In this document: in pieces, positions 15,972-25,195 of the stretch
Numbering within the stretch: the first letter of the stretch is position 1
Layout of the letters: the number at the start of each line of letters is the position of its first letter
Source of the DNA: UBA1757 sp045627385
Lineage (GTDB): Bacteria > Bacteroidota > Bacteroidia > Bacteroidales > UBA1402
NCBI GenBank assembly: GCA_045627385.1
Contig: JAZQNO010000026.1
Span: 1 to 64,000 of the forward strand
Length of the DNA: 64,000 bases
Direction of reading: 5' to 3'
The notes under the pieces: generated by a model
Seen by the model: only the letters and a program-made list of their open reading frames with translations
What the model was told of the DNA's origin: nothing
Databases searched by the model: none
Position numbers and translations under genes: made by a program

Positions 15972-18014
15972 TTACCAAATTGAAACACGTTCGGACTCCG
16001 GCAGATACATAGCGTCACCTTCCTTCAGACCAAAAGCATCAGCAAAGGCTCCGATATGGGGCAGCGAGCCGTTGACACGCCAGTAAGACAGGGAATGGGG
16101 ATCGCTGGCAGTACGGCGCAGCACTTCCTGTTCGCGGATATTGCCGGCCCATACGTGGGCATAGGCCATAAAGAAGCGCTGCGAGGGAGAGAAGCCTTCC
16201 ATTCCGTCGGCTTCTTCAAACTGTTTCGTCTTGCGGAAAGCGTTGTATGACACCTGAAGGCCGCCGTGGTCGGCAATGTTCTCGCCCAAGGTGAAGGAAC
16301 CGTTGGCATGGACGCCAGGAGCCACTTCTATGGAATCGAAATAACGGCGCAGCACATCGGTGCGCTCGGCAAACTTTTTGGCATCGTTCTCGGTCCACCA
16401 GTTGTTGAGATTTCCGTCCTTGTCGTACTGGCAGCCCTGATCGTCGAATCCGTGGGTCATTTCGTGACCGATGACCACGCCGATGGCACCATAGTTGATG
16501 GCGTCGTCACCCTGCGCAAAGAAGAAGGGCGGTTGCAGAATGCCGGCGGGGAAACAGATTTCGTTGGTGGTCGGATTGTAATAGGCGTTCACCGTCTGAG
16601 GTGTCATCAGCCATTCGCTGCGGTCAACGGGCTGTCCGATTCTCGACATCTGGTCGTCGAAATAGAAACGGCTGATGCGCTTGTCGTTTTCGTAATAGGA
16701 GAGATTGGGGTCGATGTCGAGAGAACTGTAATCTTTCCATTTGTCGGGATAACCGATCTTGACGGTGAAGGCGGCCAGTTTCTCCTGAGCCTTGGCTTTG
16801 GTCTCGTCGCTCATCCACTCCAGATTGGCGATACGTTCCCCCAGACTGGACTGCAGGTTGGACACCAGTTCCATCATGCGTCGCTTCGATTCGGCAGGGA
16901 AGTATTCCGCCGCGTACATTTCACCGAGAGCCTCGCCCATGGCACCGTCGAGCATATCGATAGAGCGTTTCCAGCGCGGTTTCATCTCTTCCTTTCCTGC
17001 CAGGACTTTGCCGTAGAATCCGAAGCTGGCCTCCGCAATCTCTTCACTGAGGCAAGAGGTGCAGCCGTTGATGAGGTTCCACTGGAGATAGTGACGAAGG
17101 CTTTCCATGTCGGTTTCAGCCACCGCTTTGGCCATTTCTTTGGCAAAAGGCACCTGGCCGACAACCAGTTCCTCAGTCTGAACACCGAGAGCCGACATAT
17201 AGGCTTTCCAGTCGAAAGAAGGAGTCAGACGGCAGAACTCGTCCAGACTCATCTTATTGTAGTTGAGGATGGGATTGCGAAGGTCTTCGTTGGAATAAGC
17301 GGCTTTGGCCAGACGGGTTTCCACTTTCATGATCTGAGTCGAGGCAGCCTTGGCCTCTTTGGCGGAAAAGCCGAAAAGTTCGAACATACGGCTGACATAC
17401 TGGCTGTAGGCTTCGCGCAACTGGCGATTGTGTTCGTCGTCTTTGATATAGTAGTCTCGCTCGCCCATGTCGTAACCGCCCTGATAGAAGTTCACGACAT
17501 TCATCGTGCTGTTCATTTCGTCCGCACCGACGTACAGTCCGAAGAAGGGCCAAATGCCCATCCGGTTGAGCCAAGCCAGCGTTTCATACACTTCGCTGCG
17601 TTTCTTGAACTGCGACAGACGGGCCAAATCGTCCTGCACCGGCTGCGTGCCTTCCCTGTTCAGTCGGACAGTGTCCATCGACAAATGATACAGGTCGCTC
17701 AGCTTCCGAGCGTTCGTACCCTCTTCAAAAGTCTGTTGTTCCAACTTGGAAACCAACTGATTCAATTGATGCTGAACACTGTCGCCCAAAGCATCGAAAC
17801 TGCCGTAACGGGCATACTCGGCCGGCAGCGGATGCTGTTTCTGCCAGTTGCCGTTGGCAAAGGTGTAAAAATCATGTGACGGGCTGACCGAATCATCGAT
17901 GTAGTCGGCGAAGCCTTCGTCATTGAAGACGGGTTTCTGATGACAGGAAGTCATGACAATCGTACTTGAAAGAATGAGAGCGCCTGTGACAAGGCTGATA
18001 ATCGTTTTAGTCAT
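15972..18014 (-). CDS. pepO: M13 family zinc metallopeptidase, lipoprotein (PepO-like)
   Basis: A 680-residue peptidase of the neprilysin family. It has an N-terminal lipoprotein signal with lipobox MTSC near residue 24, so it is an exported, anchored enzyme. The zinc site VVIGHEMTHGFDDQG (HExxH) and the second zinc ligand region GENIADHGGL are intact, and NAYYNPTTNEICFPAGILQPPFF is the substrate-site signature. The family normally ends with a Cys-x-x-Trp motif; here the end is VSIW with no Cys. It overlaps the ABC-F stop by eight bases, so it is probably in the same operon. Confidence 0.95.
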   Translation of the reverse strand: MTKTIISLVTGALILSSTIVMTSCHQKPVFNDEGFADYIDDSVSPSHDFYTFANGNWQKQHPLPAEYARYGSFDALGDSVQHQLNQLVSKLEQQTFEEGTNARKLSDLYHLSMDTVRLNREGTQPVQDDLARLSQFKKRSEVYETLAWLNRMGIWPFFGLYVGADEMNSTMNVVNFYQGGYDMGERDYYIKDDEHNRQLREAYSQYVSRMFELFGFSAKEAKAASTQIMKVETRLAKAAYSNEDLRNPILNYNKMSLDEFCRLTPSFDWKAYMSALGVQTEELVVGQVPFAKEMAKAVAETDMESLRHYLQWNLINGCTSCLSEEIAEASFGFYGKVLAGKEEMKPRWKRSIDMLDGAMGEALGEMYAAEYFPAESKRRMMELVSNLQSSLGERIANLEWMSDETKAKAQEKLAAFTVKIGYPDKWKDYSSLDIDPNLSYYENDKRISRFYFDDQMSRIGQPVDRSEWLMTPQTVNAYYNPTTNEICFPAGILQPPFFFAQGDDAINYGAIGVVIGHEMTHGFDDQGCQYDKDGNLNNWWTENDAKKFAERTDVLRRYFDSIEVAPGVHANGSFTLGENIADHGGLQVSYNAFRKTKQFEEADGMEGFSPSQRFFMAYAHVWAGNIREQEVLRRTASDPHSLSYWRVNGSLPHIGAFADAFGLKEGDAMYLPESERVSIW

Positions 18015-20013
18015 TGTATTTGTTTTTATATGATTCCAATTCGTTGGCGGCCTGTTCCCAGTAACTCATTGCGTTGTCCAGAGCTCTGGAACATTCGCCG
18101 TATCGGGTATGGTTGGCTGTATCGGCAGCGCCCTCGGGTGTGGACAGGAGCACTTCCACCTCGGCGAGCGACTGTTCGGCGGCCGTCACGTCGGCCTCGC
18201 ATTTGTCCAAGACCTGCTGCAGTTTCTTCACCTGCCGGTTGTATTCTTTTCTTTCCTCATAGCTCAATGAAGGCTTTGGAAGCGATTCCTCGGACGATTT
18301 TGTCATTTCCGACGGCCGTTCCTTGGCATTCCGTCCATCCGACTGGGATGCCGGCGTTCGTTTGTCCGGCTGTTCCTGTTTGCGATATTCGAGCTGCTGC
18401 AGATTCTCCAGTTTCTTACGCTCCAAAAACTCGGCGATACCGCCCAGATGTTCACGGACGGCACCTCCGCCGAATTCGTAGACTTTCTCGACCAAACCGT
18501 TGAGGAAATCGCGGTCATGGCTCACCACAATCACGGTACCCGCAAATTCTTTTATGGCCTGTTTGAGCACATCTTTCGAACGCATGTCCAGATGATTGGT
18601 CGGTTCGTCGAGAATCAACAGATTGGCAGGAGACAGCAGAAGCAGAATCATCGCCAGGCGGGAGCGTTCTCCACCCGACAGAACGCCCACCTTCTTTTCG
18701 GAAGCCTCTCCTCCAAACATGAAGGCGCCCAAAATATCCTTGATCTTCATGCGAATATCTCCCACAGCCACCCGGTCGACCGTTTCGAATACCGTCAGAC
18801 TTTCGTCAAGCAGTTGAGGTTGGTTTTGCGCGAAATAGGCGATTTTGACCAGATGGCCGAGTTCCAACTTGCCTTCGTAAGGAAGCTGTCCCATAATGCA
18901 TTTGACCAAGGTCGATTTGCCTTCGCCGTTCCGGCCGACGAAAGCGACTTTTTCCCCCCGGCGCAATCTGAAACTGACCTCTTTGAAGACCAGATGATCG
19001 CCGAAGGATTTAGAGACTTCCTCGGCTATGACAGGGAAAGATCCGGAATGAGGTGCCGGCGGGAAATGCAGGTTCATCACAGCGTTATCTTCCTGATCCA
19101 CCTCAAGCCTTTCAAGTTTTTCCAACTGTTTGATGCGCGACTGCACCTGTACGGCTTTCGTGGCCTTATAGCGGAAACGTTCGATGAACGCCTCCGTATC
19201 TTGAATCATCTTCTGCTGGTTCTCGTAAGCCCTCACCTGCTGCTCGTGACGTTCCTTCCGCAGCTCCACAAATTGTGAATAGGGGACCTTGTAATCGTAA
19301 AGCCGTCCCAGAGAGATCTCGAGCGTTCGCGAACAGACATTGTCGAGAAAGGCCCGGTCGTGAGACACGAGCAGCACGGCACGACTGCTTTGTACCAAGA
19401 AATTTTCAAGCCACTGAATGGATTCGATGTCCAAGTGGTTGGTCGGCTCATCCAGCAAAAGGAGGTCGGGCCTGCTTAAGAGCACCTTTGCCAGTTCGAT
19501 GCGCATTCGCCAACCACCGCTGAACTCGCTGCTCGGACGGTCGAAATCGGTGCGGAGAAAACCGAGGCCGAGCAAGGTCTTTTCGACTTCGGCCTTGTAA
19601 TTGTAGATTCCGGACATCTGCAACTGGTCGGTCTGACGGTTGATGCGGTCCAAGAGAGTCTGATAGCCGTCCGTATCGTAGTCGGTGCGCTGACTCAGTT
19701 CTTCCTGCAAAGCCTCCGTTTGCTTGCGAAGTTCGAAAAGAGGGCCGAAAGCTTTTTCGGTTTCAGCAAAAACGCTCGTAGTATCAGACAGGTTCATTAC
19801 CTGAGGCAGATAGCCCACGGTAAATTCATGGGGCATCGTCACACGGCCGTCGGTAGGCTTCTGCAAACCGGCAATAATCTTGAGTAAAGTCGATTTGCCG
19901 GCACCGTTCTTACCGGTCAAGGCAATGCGGTCCCGTTTGTTGATGACAAACGAAATCCCATTCAGCAGTGTGAAACCGCCGAAACTGACCAGTATTTTTT
20001 CTACAGAAACCAT
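18007..20013 (-). CDS. ABC-F family ATPase (ribosome-associated)
   Basis: A 668-residue protein with two ABC domains and no membrane segments. Walker A motifs are TGKNGAGKST and VGRNGEGKST; signature motifs are FSGGWRMRIELA and LSGGERSRLAMI; both Walker B stretches end in LLDEPTNHLD or LILDEPTNHLD. The linker between the domains and a C-terminal charged coiled coil are typical of the Uup/EttA type. Known members act on stalled or special ribosomes; antibiotic resistance roles exist in other subgroups. Start at ATG 20013. It is the first gene of the ABC-F, pepO, queA, porE, thyA run. Confidence 0.95.
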   Translation of the reverse strand: MVSVEKILVSFGGFTLLNGISFVINKRDRIALTGKNGAGKSTLLKIIAGLQKPTDGRVTMPHEFTVGYLPQVMNLSDTTSVFAETEKAFGPLFELRKQTEALQEELSQRTDYDTDGYQTLLDRINRQTDQLQMSGIYNYKAEVEKTLLGLGFLRTDFDRPSSEFSGGWRMRIELAKVLLSRPDLLLLDEPTNHLDIESIQWLENFLVQSSRAVLLVSHDRAFLDNVCSRTLEISLGRLYDYKVPYSQFVELRKERHEQQVRAYENQQKMIQDTEAFIERFRYKATKAVQVQSRIKQLEKLERLEVDQEDNAVMNLHFPPAPHSGSFPVIAEEVSKSFGDHLVFKEVSFRLRRGEKVAFVGRNGEGKSTLVKCIMGQLPYEGKLELGHLVKIAYFAQNQPQLLDESLTVFETVDRVAVGDIRMKIKDILGAFMFGGEASEKKVGVLSGGERSRLAMILLLLSPANLLILDEPTNHLDMRSKDVLKQAIKEFAGTVIVVSHDRDFLNGLVEKVYEFGGGAVREHLGGIAEFLERKKLENLQQLEYRKQEQPDKRTPASQSDGRNAKERPSEMTKSSEESLPKPSLSYEERKEYNRQVKKLQQVLDKCEADVTAAEQSLAEVEVLLSTPEGAADTANHTRYGECSRALDNAMSYWEQAANELESYKNKYND

Positions 20014-20025
20014 ATTCAAACAAAC

Positions 20026-20064
20026 GACATCGTGGCTACTGACTTACACCAGCGCCACGATGTC
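20026..20064. terminator. 11-bp hairpin between exbD and ABC-F genes
   Basis: GACATCGTGGC pairs with GCCACGATGTC, with a 17-base loop. It lies downstream of the exb operon stop and just before the ABC-F start on the minus strand, without a strong T-tract. It may be a weak terminator or a leader structure. Confidence 0.45.
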
Positions 20065-20107
20065 TTATCTATTGTCATTCTGCCACGGCTGACAGAAAGA
20101 TACCGTA

Positions 20108-20587
20108 TTATTGGGCTGCACTGTTGTCGCGACGCTTGGAAGAATAATTGATCTTCAAGGCGTATGCTTTACGGAGAGCCTGCTTTACATCGTTTACGAT
20201 ACCCATTTGGGTGTCGCGGTCGATTTTAAGGGAAACAGTCATGTAAGGCTGATCCTCTTCTTTCATGCTACCCTTTTCCTGAGCGATGTAATCCTGGATT
20301 TCATCCACTTCGGCGTACTTGTCGTTGAGCTGGATACGTGTTTCAGAACCCATTCGGGCACGATTCTGCTTATTGGGCTTACCGATGTAGATGTAGGTGA
20401 CCAGTGATTTCTTCTCAAGTTTCGTCAGTTCAGTAGCTTCGGGAACATTGACTTCGACCTTCAAATCTACTTCTTTCATCGTCGTGACAGACATGAAGAA
20501 AAACAGGAACATGAAGACGATGTCCGAAAGGGAAGACATGTTCAACTCCGGGACCTCATTGCCACCTGATTTTTTAAACTTTGCCAT
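20108..20587 (-). CDS. exbD: ExbD/TolR family biopolymer transport protein (second copy)
   Basis: A 159-residue protein with a short cytoplasmic start (PELNMSSLSDIVFMFLFFFM), one transmembrane helix with the conserved Asp (SDIVF), and a periplasmic domain. It belongs to the proton-channel pair that energises TonB. It is the last gene of the cluster, 12 bases after the other exbD. Two ExbD-type proteins next to one ExbB is a common Bacteroidetes arrangement, probably giving a heteromeric complex. Confidence 0.92.
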   Translation of the reverse strand: MAKFKKSGGNEVPELNMSSLSDIVFMFLFFFMSVTTMKEVDLKVEVNVPEATELTKLEKKSLVTYIYIGKPNKQNRARMGSETRIQLNDKYAEVDEIQDYIAQEKGSMKEEDQPYMTVSLKIDRDTQMGIVNDVKQALRKAYALKINYSSKRRDNSAAQ

Positions 20588-20599
20588 AATGAGTCAGAA

Positions 20600-21166
20600 T
20601 TAATATGTCTTGGGTTCAGCTTCTGAAATCTTCTGAGGATAATAGGCAGCGACAGCTTTCTGATGCGGCTCGTCGAGATCGGCATACGGTTTGCCGAAAG
20701 TTCTGAGAGACAATTCGTCACGCAACTCGTTGTAAGCGGCGATCAGTTCGTTTTGCACGTCCATATACCTCCAGTACTTGGTAGCACGGTCATTCTGCAG
20801 AGAGATGACGTGAGGCTTTGTGATTTCCACTTCACCGAAATATTCGATGGTTACGGGCACTTTTTTCGGCAACTTCGGACTGTTGTAGGGGTTCTCTATG
20901 AATTCCTTCGCGATGTCTTTCAACTCGGAAAGTTCAATCTCCTTACCCTTACACATGATTCGGTTGTCGTAGCTGACCAGCACCACCAACGTGTTGCGCT
21001 CTTCCACTTTCTGCTCGACATCTTCATCCACTGGCGGAGGCAGACGGCGGGTCAGACCCGTATCGGTATCCATAGTGGTGGTCAGCAGGAAGAAAATCAG
21101 CAACAGGAATGCAATGTCCGCGGTCGAACTTGTATTCGGTTGTGGCAGTTTTTTGACAGTTGACAT
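20600..21166 (-). CDS. exbD: ExbD/TolR family biopolymer transport protein (first copy)
   Basis: A 188-residue protein with NTSSTADIAFLLLIFFLLTT near the N-terminus: the transmembrane helix with the conserved proton-carrying Asp. The rest is a periplasmic domain longer than in the second copy. It lies six bases after a small four-helix membrane protein and 12 bases before the next exbD. Expected role: proton-driven energising of TonB together with ExbB at 21695-22510. Confidence 0.92.
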   Translation of the reverse strand: MSTVKKLPQPNTSSTADIAFLLLIFFLLTTTMDTDTGLTRRLPPPVDEDVEQKVEERNTLVVLVSYDNRIMCKGKEIELSELKDIAKEFIENPYNSPKLPKKVPVTIEYFGEVEITKPHVISLQNDRATKYWRYMDVQNELIAAYNELRDELSLRTFGKPYADLDEPHQKAVAAYYPQKISEAEPKTY

Positions 21167-21172
21167 GGCCAG

Positions 21173-21664
21173 TTATTTTTTATCGGGATCGTAGACTTTA
21201 CCTTTGAAAGCACCGGAGAAGACAATGAGCACGATGGCAATGACTGCCAGAACACCGATAGACACGATGCTCATGTTGCTCAATTGGTTCATGCCCAAAG
21301 TTATGGTGCCGTCGAAAGTACTCAACACCTCATTGTCGATGTAGTTGAAGCCGTTAATGCAGAAGAATCCGACAGCCAGCAGACCGAACAGAGCCAGCAC
21401 ACCGATCATTGACTTGACGGCGGCACCGGGAGCGGTACGGAACTGATGGAAAATCTGCACCAACGCAAAGCCCAAAGTGATAATCAGCGCAATGGCAAAG
21501 ATGGCTCCGACCCAATACAGCAGGACGTCGGTGTAGACCGGCTCTTTATATTCTGCAGTAGGATCCACCGATCCGCCGATGAACACCATGGCGAATGCCA
21601 CTACGGACAATGCCATCAGTATCCAGAGCGCTATCTTCGGGAGAAGGCTGGTGAATTTTGACAT
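21173..21664 (-). CDS. small four-helix membrane protein of the exb cluster
   Basis: A 163-residue protein with about four hydrophobic segments (near residues 8-30, 48-70, 84-106 and 130-152) and a charged C-terminal tail (KGKVYDPDKK). It has no motif I recognise. It sits between exbB and exbD in the same order as in other Bacteroidetes genomes that I recall. A role in the ExbBD complex is an inference from position. Confidence 0.75.
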   Translation of the reverse strand: MSKFTSLLPKIALWILMALSVVAFAMVFIGGSVDPTAEYKEPVYTDVLLYWVGAIFAIALIITLGFALVQIFHQFRTAPGAAVKSMIGVLALFGLLAVGFFCINGFNYIDNEVLSTFDGTITLGMNQLSNMSIVSIGVLAVIAIVLIVFSGAFKGKVYDPDKK

Positions 21665-21694
21665 AAGATATTACTGTTAATTGGGTTGAGTCAT

Positions 21695-22510
21695 TTATTT
21701 GCTTTCGAGATCCATCTTGGCGAAGATGTCGAGAAGGGTGATGGTGGCGTCTTCCATATCACCGGTCAGAGAGTCGACCTTGGACATGATGTAGTTGAAG
21801 AACACCTGCAGAATCATAGCGGCGATCAGACCGAACACAGTCGTGATAAGGGCCACCTTCATACCGCCGGCAACGACGGTCGGGCTGATGTCACCAACCT
21901 GCTGAATCTTATCGAAGGCCTGGATCATACCGATAACGGTTCCCAGGAATCCGAGAGAAGGAGACATCGATATGAACAGCGAAATCCACGGGAAGTTGCG
22001 TTCCATCAGACCGGTCTGCACGCCACCGTAGGAGATGAGGTGCTTTTCGGCGATATCGATGCCCTGGTCGAGGTTTGCGATGCCCTGATAGAAAATCGAA
22101 GCGACGGGACCACGGGTATTTTTGCAGATTTCTTTAGCCTTTTCAACATCCTTGTCTTCCAGCAGAGCTTTTTCGACCTTATCAAGAAGTTCCTTGACGT
22201 CTACAGAAGCCATGTTCAGATAGAGGATACGTTCGATACAGAAGGCAAGACCGAGGATAAGGGCCAGAGCAACGCAGCTCATGAAACCGGCAGAACCTTC
22301 GATAAATTTGATTTTCAAGGTTTTGTAAATACCTCCAAGGGGACCTTGTTCAGCTTCGGCGGCTGCGACGGTTTCTTCAGCAGCGGCAGCGATAGAGTCG
22401 GCGACAACGGTAGCCGTGTCTTCATCGGCAACAGGAGCGACAGCTTCCTGCGCAAATACGCCAAAACTCAGAAAGCTCACCAGAGTGAAAAGAGCAATAA
22501 ACTTTTTCAT
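21695..22510 (-). CDS. exbB: ExbB/TolQ/MotA family proton channel protein
   Basis: A 271-residue inner-membrane protein. It has a signal-like first helix, an acidic Ala/Val/Glu-rich periplasmic stretch (about 25-60), then three transmembrane segments. The MotA/TolQ/ExbB core includes ERNFPWISLFISMSPSLGFLGTVIGM, of which SPSLGFLGTVIGMI is the most diagnostic, and GGMKVALITTVFGLIAAM near the C-terminus. It is the first protein gene of the exb set. There is no clear promoter between it and the tRNA-Ser gene 39 bases upstream. Confidence 0.94.
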   Translation of the reverse strand: MKKFIALFTLVSFLSFGVFAQEAVAPVADEDTATVVADSIAAAAEETVAAAEAEQGPLGGIYKTLKIKFIEGSAGFMSCVALALILGLAFCIERILYLNMASVDVKELLDKVEKALLEDKDVEKAKEICKNTRGPVASIFYQGIANLDQGIDIAEKHLISYGGVQTGLMERNFPWISLFISMSPSLGFLGTVIGMIQAFDKIQQVGDISPTVVAGGMKVALITTVFGLIAAMILQVFFNYIMSKVDSLTGDMEDATITLLDIFAKMDLESK

Positions 22511-22549
22511 TGTCAGAGTTTGTTAAAGTAATTAATAAAATTTCTGGAG

Positions 22550-22639
22550 CGGAGAAAGCGGGATTCGAACCCGCGAAACGATTCCACACCGTTTACGCGC
22601 TTTCCAGGCGCGCCTCTTAAGCCACTCGAGCATCTCTCC
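22550..22639 (-). tRNA. tRNA-Ser (anticodon GGA)
   Basis: The minus strand folds as a 90-nt tRNA. The acceptor GGAGAGA pairs with TTTCTCC, the discriminator is G as for serine tRNAs, and the D-arm is GCTCGAGTGGC. The anticodon loop CTGGAAA has anticodon GGA, a long variable arm follows, then the T-arm GGGTTCGAATCCC. CCA is not encoded. It reads in the same direction as exbB, which starts 39 bases downstream. Confidence 0.95.
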
Positions 22640-22699
22640 TAAAAACGGGCGCAAATTACGATTTTTTTTACGAAGTACAAACCATTTCCCCAATGTTTT

Positions 22700-23455
22700 T
22701 TATTTCAAAAGCCGTTTTGCATTGATTTCCGTCTGAAACGAGAGTTCTTCCAAGCTCACACCGTAAAGATTCGAAAGGAAATCCGCCGTATAAGCCATAA
22801 ATGAAGGCTGATTGCGGGTTCCTCTTTTGGGAATTGGGCTCAAATAAGGGGCATCCGTTTCGGTGACAATCGATTCGAGCGGAATTTCCCGCAAAAAGGC
22901 GGCCTGTTGGGAGTTCTTGTACGTGATGCTGCCCCCGACACCCAGCAGGAAGCCGTTTCCGACGATGGTCAGCGCCTGTTCGCGAGTCCCTGAAAAGCAG
23001 TGGAAAACACCCCTGAGTCTGCCCCAATACGGCTTCATCAGTTCCATCATCTCATCGTAGGCGTTTCTGACATGAAGCAGAACAGGTTTCTCAAGAGCGG
23101 CAGCCCAATCCAGCTGAGCGCAGAGGGCGTCTTCCTGCTCTTTCTGAAAAGTCTTGTCCCAATAAAGGTCGAGACCGATTTCACCGACACCTTTATATAT
23201 AGGATTGTCCAAAGAGGGGCGGATGAGTTCCAACTGCTCCCGCCAATCTTCACGCACTTCGGTCGGATGCAGTCCGGCGAAGAGTTCCACAAAATCGCCG
23301 CACACCTGCTTGAGAGATTCCATTTGCGACAGGCTTCCGGCATCGATGCCGGGCAGCCAACAGGCGGACAATCCCGATTGGCGGGCAGACGCAAGGACTT
23401 CCTGAACATCGTCGGAAAATTCGGGAAGATAAATATGGGTGTGGGTGTCAATCAC
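22700..23455 (-). CDS. tatD: TatD family hydrolase
   Basis: About 251 residues. I choose the GTG at 23455, which gives VIDTHTHIYLPEF and overlaps the upstream stop by four bases (GTGA). A longer form from ATG 23503 would overlap that gene by 52 bases. Metal-dependent amidohydrolase-fold nuclease family: DTHTH, GEIGLDLYW, LLHVRNAYDE, FHCFSG and ETDAPYLSPIP carry the metal ligands. Known members act as 3'-5' exonucleases or DNA repair nucleases. Confidence 0.93.
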   Translation of the reverse strand: MIDTHTHIYLPEFSDDVQEVLASARQSGLSACWLPGIDAGSLSQMESLKQVCGDFVELFAGLHPTEVREDWREQLELIRPSLDNPIYKGVGEIGLDLYWDKTFQKEQEDALCAQLDWAAALEKPVLLHVRNAYDEMMELMKPYWGRLRGVFHCFSGTREQALTIVGNGFLLGVGGSITYKNSQQAAFLREIPLESIVTETDAPYLSPIPKRGTRNQPSFMAYTADFLSNLYGVSLEELSFQTEINAKRLLK

Positions 23456-24144
23456 TCCTTTTCGTTCTTTCTCAGATAATAGGTGACGCCGAAACGCTTG
23501 CACTCGGCGCGTTTCTGTTCTGCAGGCAGGTGGTCGAATGTGGCCTCGATCTGATTCCAGAGGTCGAGAATGACCGCATCCACATCGGCATGAAGACTGT
23601 CGAGTTTGTCGATGGCCCGCTTGGTGTTGTTCTGAAGGATGGTTTTAGAGTTCTGAGCTTCGATGAAAATGTCATAATACACCGAAACCTTGGCGATGGA
23701 CGGGTTGTAAATGGGCACACCGCCTTTTTTCGTACGCTCGTGCTCGCCGTCAATCACATAGCGCCCCCACTGAATCAGAGCGGCTTCCGTGCTCAGATCG
23801 GGAACGGCAGCCGTATCGGCCGGCAAATGGTAGAGTTCCTTGTATTCGCTTTTGATTTCCCCCCTGATGACGCACATGTTCAGCACCTGGATGAAATGCG
23901 ACACATACAAGCGGGCCGAACGCACGTAATTGCCGTATTCTTTTCCTTCAGTCACCTGACGGTCATAAGCTATCTGATATTCGTGAGATGCCCGTTCCAT
24001 CTGAGCCAGCAACAACTGCGCGTCGTGATGGGCCTTATAGGAAAAAGGCATATTGGAAAAGCCAGCGAGTTCGCCCTGTTCGACGGCGGTTCTGAGTGCC
24101 TGCATGCGGGCTTGATCGGTGTTGGGAAGTCTTCTGTAAGGCAT
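23452..24144 (-). CDS. conserved Bacteroidales protein of unknown function
   Basis: A 230-residue protein, mostly helical by composition, with no signal peptide or membrane segment. It begins MPYRRLPNTDQARM. I recall this N-terminal pattern in other Bacteroidales proteins of the same size, encoded near tatD and polyprenyl synthase genes. No catalytic motif is evident. It lies four bases after the polyprenyl synthase stop and overlaps tatD by four bases, so the three genes are probably one transcript. Confidence 0.8.
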   Translation of the reverse strand: MPYRRLPNTDQARMQALRTAVEQGELAGFSNMPFSYKAHHDAQLLLAQMERASHEYQIAYDRQVTEGKEYGNYVRSARLYVSHFIQVLNMCVIRGEIKSEYKELYHLPADTAAVPDLSTEAALIQWGRYVIDGEHERTKKGGVPIYNPSIAKVSVYYDIFIEAQNSKTILQNNTKRAIDKLDSLHADVDAVILDLWNQIEATFDHLPAEQKRAECKRFGVTYYLRKNEKE

Positions 24145-24148
24145 ATCA

Positions 24149-25126
24149 CTACATTTGGCGGTTCATCATTTCATCGGCCAGCTGTTTCAGAGCAGCCCAT
24201 TTTTCCGGATCGACGCTGAGCGACTGAAGCGCATCGAGAGCAAGCTGCTCGTGTGCGGCCATCAGATTCTCGCAAACGGTTTTCACGCCCAGTTCTTCAT
24301 AAAGCGCCGTCACCCGGCTGATTTTTTCACCGCGTTCGATATCGCTGTTCTGCAAATAGGACATCAGACGGTCACGCTGGGAAGCGTCACTCATTTCCAA
24401 AGCGTTTATCAGCAGGAATGTCTTTTTGTTGCACATGATGTCACCACCGATTGCCTTTCCGAAAATCGATGGATTGCCCCAGACATCGAGCAAATCGTCC
24501 TTCACCTGAAAAGCGATGCCGATATGGATGCCGAAATCGTAAAGCGACTGGCAGTCGGCTTCCGGAGCGCCGGCCAGAATGGCACCCATCTTCAGACTGC
24601 AGGCCAGGAGGACGGCGGTCTTCAAACGGATCATATTCAGATATTCGTCCTTGTCGACCGACTGTTCCGATTCGAAAAGCATATCGTACGCCTGGCCTTC
24701 GCACACTTCAATCGCGGTGCGGCTGAACAGGTCCAAACAGGCTTTCAGTTTGTCGGCAGGAGCCTGTTGCACATACTGATAAGCCTTGACCTGCAAGGCA
24801 TCACCGGAAAGGATAGCCGTGTTTTCATCCCACTTGACATGGACGCATGGCTTGCCGCGGCGCATGAACGAACGGTCCATCACATCATCGTGAAGCAGTG
24901 TGAAGTTGTGGAACATTTCAATGCCCAAAGCGGGTGCCATCACATCCTCCAGCCCATCCTCGCGATACATCTGGTACGCCATCAGGCACAACAGAGGGCG
25001 GACGCGTTTTCCTCCGAGATTCATCATATAGGCCATCGGATCGTACAGCACATCCGGCTTTTCATCAAAGCGGATGTCGGCGATCGCCTTCTGTATGATT
25101 TCTATGAGTTCTTTTGTCTGTTTCAT
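24149..25126 (-). CDS. trans-polyprenyl diphosphate synthase
   Basis: A 325-residue prenyltransferase that elongates isoprenoid diphosphates. It carries the first Asp-rich motif LLHDDVMD and the second DDLLD within FQVKDDLLDVWG, with GGKRVRPLLCLMAYQ upstream. Product length (geranylgeranyl, octaprenyl and so on) cannot be read with confidence from these motifs. I start at ATG 25126 (MKQTKELIEI); the longer frame would run through a terminator hairpin. It works with ispH and uppS in isoprenoid supply. Confidence 0.93.
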   Translation of the reverse strand: MKQTKELIEIIQKAIADIRFDEKPDVLYDPMAYMMNLGGKRVRPLLCLMAYQMYREDGLEDVMAPALGIEMFHNFTLLHDDVMDRSFMRRGKPCVHVKWDENTAILSGDALQVKAYQYVQQAPADKLKACLDLFSRTAIEVCEGQAYDMLFESEQSVDKDEYLNMIRLKTAVLLACSLKMGAILAGAPEADCQSLYDFGIHIGIAFQVKDDLLDVWGNPSIFGKAIGGDIMCNKKTFLLINALEMSDASQRDRLMSYLQNSDIERGEKISRVTALYEELGVKTVCENLMAAHEQLALDALQSLSVDPEKWAALKQLADEMMNRQM

Positions 25127-25132
25127 CAGTGG

Positions 25133-25174
25133 GAAAAAAAAGCACACAAAATACACGAGGTGTAAATTGTGTGC
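25133..25174 (-). terminator. intrinsic terminator of tonB, abutting the next start codon
   Basis: Outer arms GCACACAA and TTGTGTGC (25142-25149, 25167-25174) and inner arms TACAC/GTGTA form a two-part stem. On the minus strand it is followed by eight T at 25133-25140. The T run ends only about six bases before the ATG of the polyprenyl synthase on the same strand. Confidence 0.9.
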
Positions 25175-25195
25175 CGATTGTTCAGTGTAAACTTG

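Noticed and set aside
16266..17879. Open frame of 537 codons on the plus strand opposite the M13 peptidase
   Set aside because: The minus-strand peptidase has HExxH and the other family motifs; the plus frame has none and is a codon-bias shadow.
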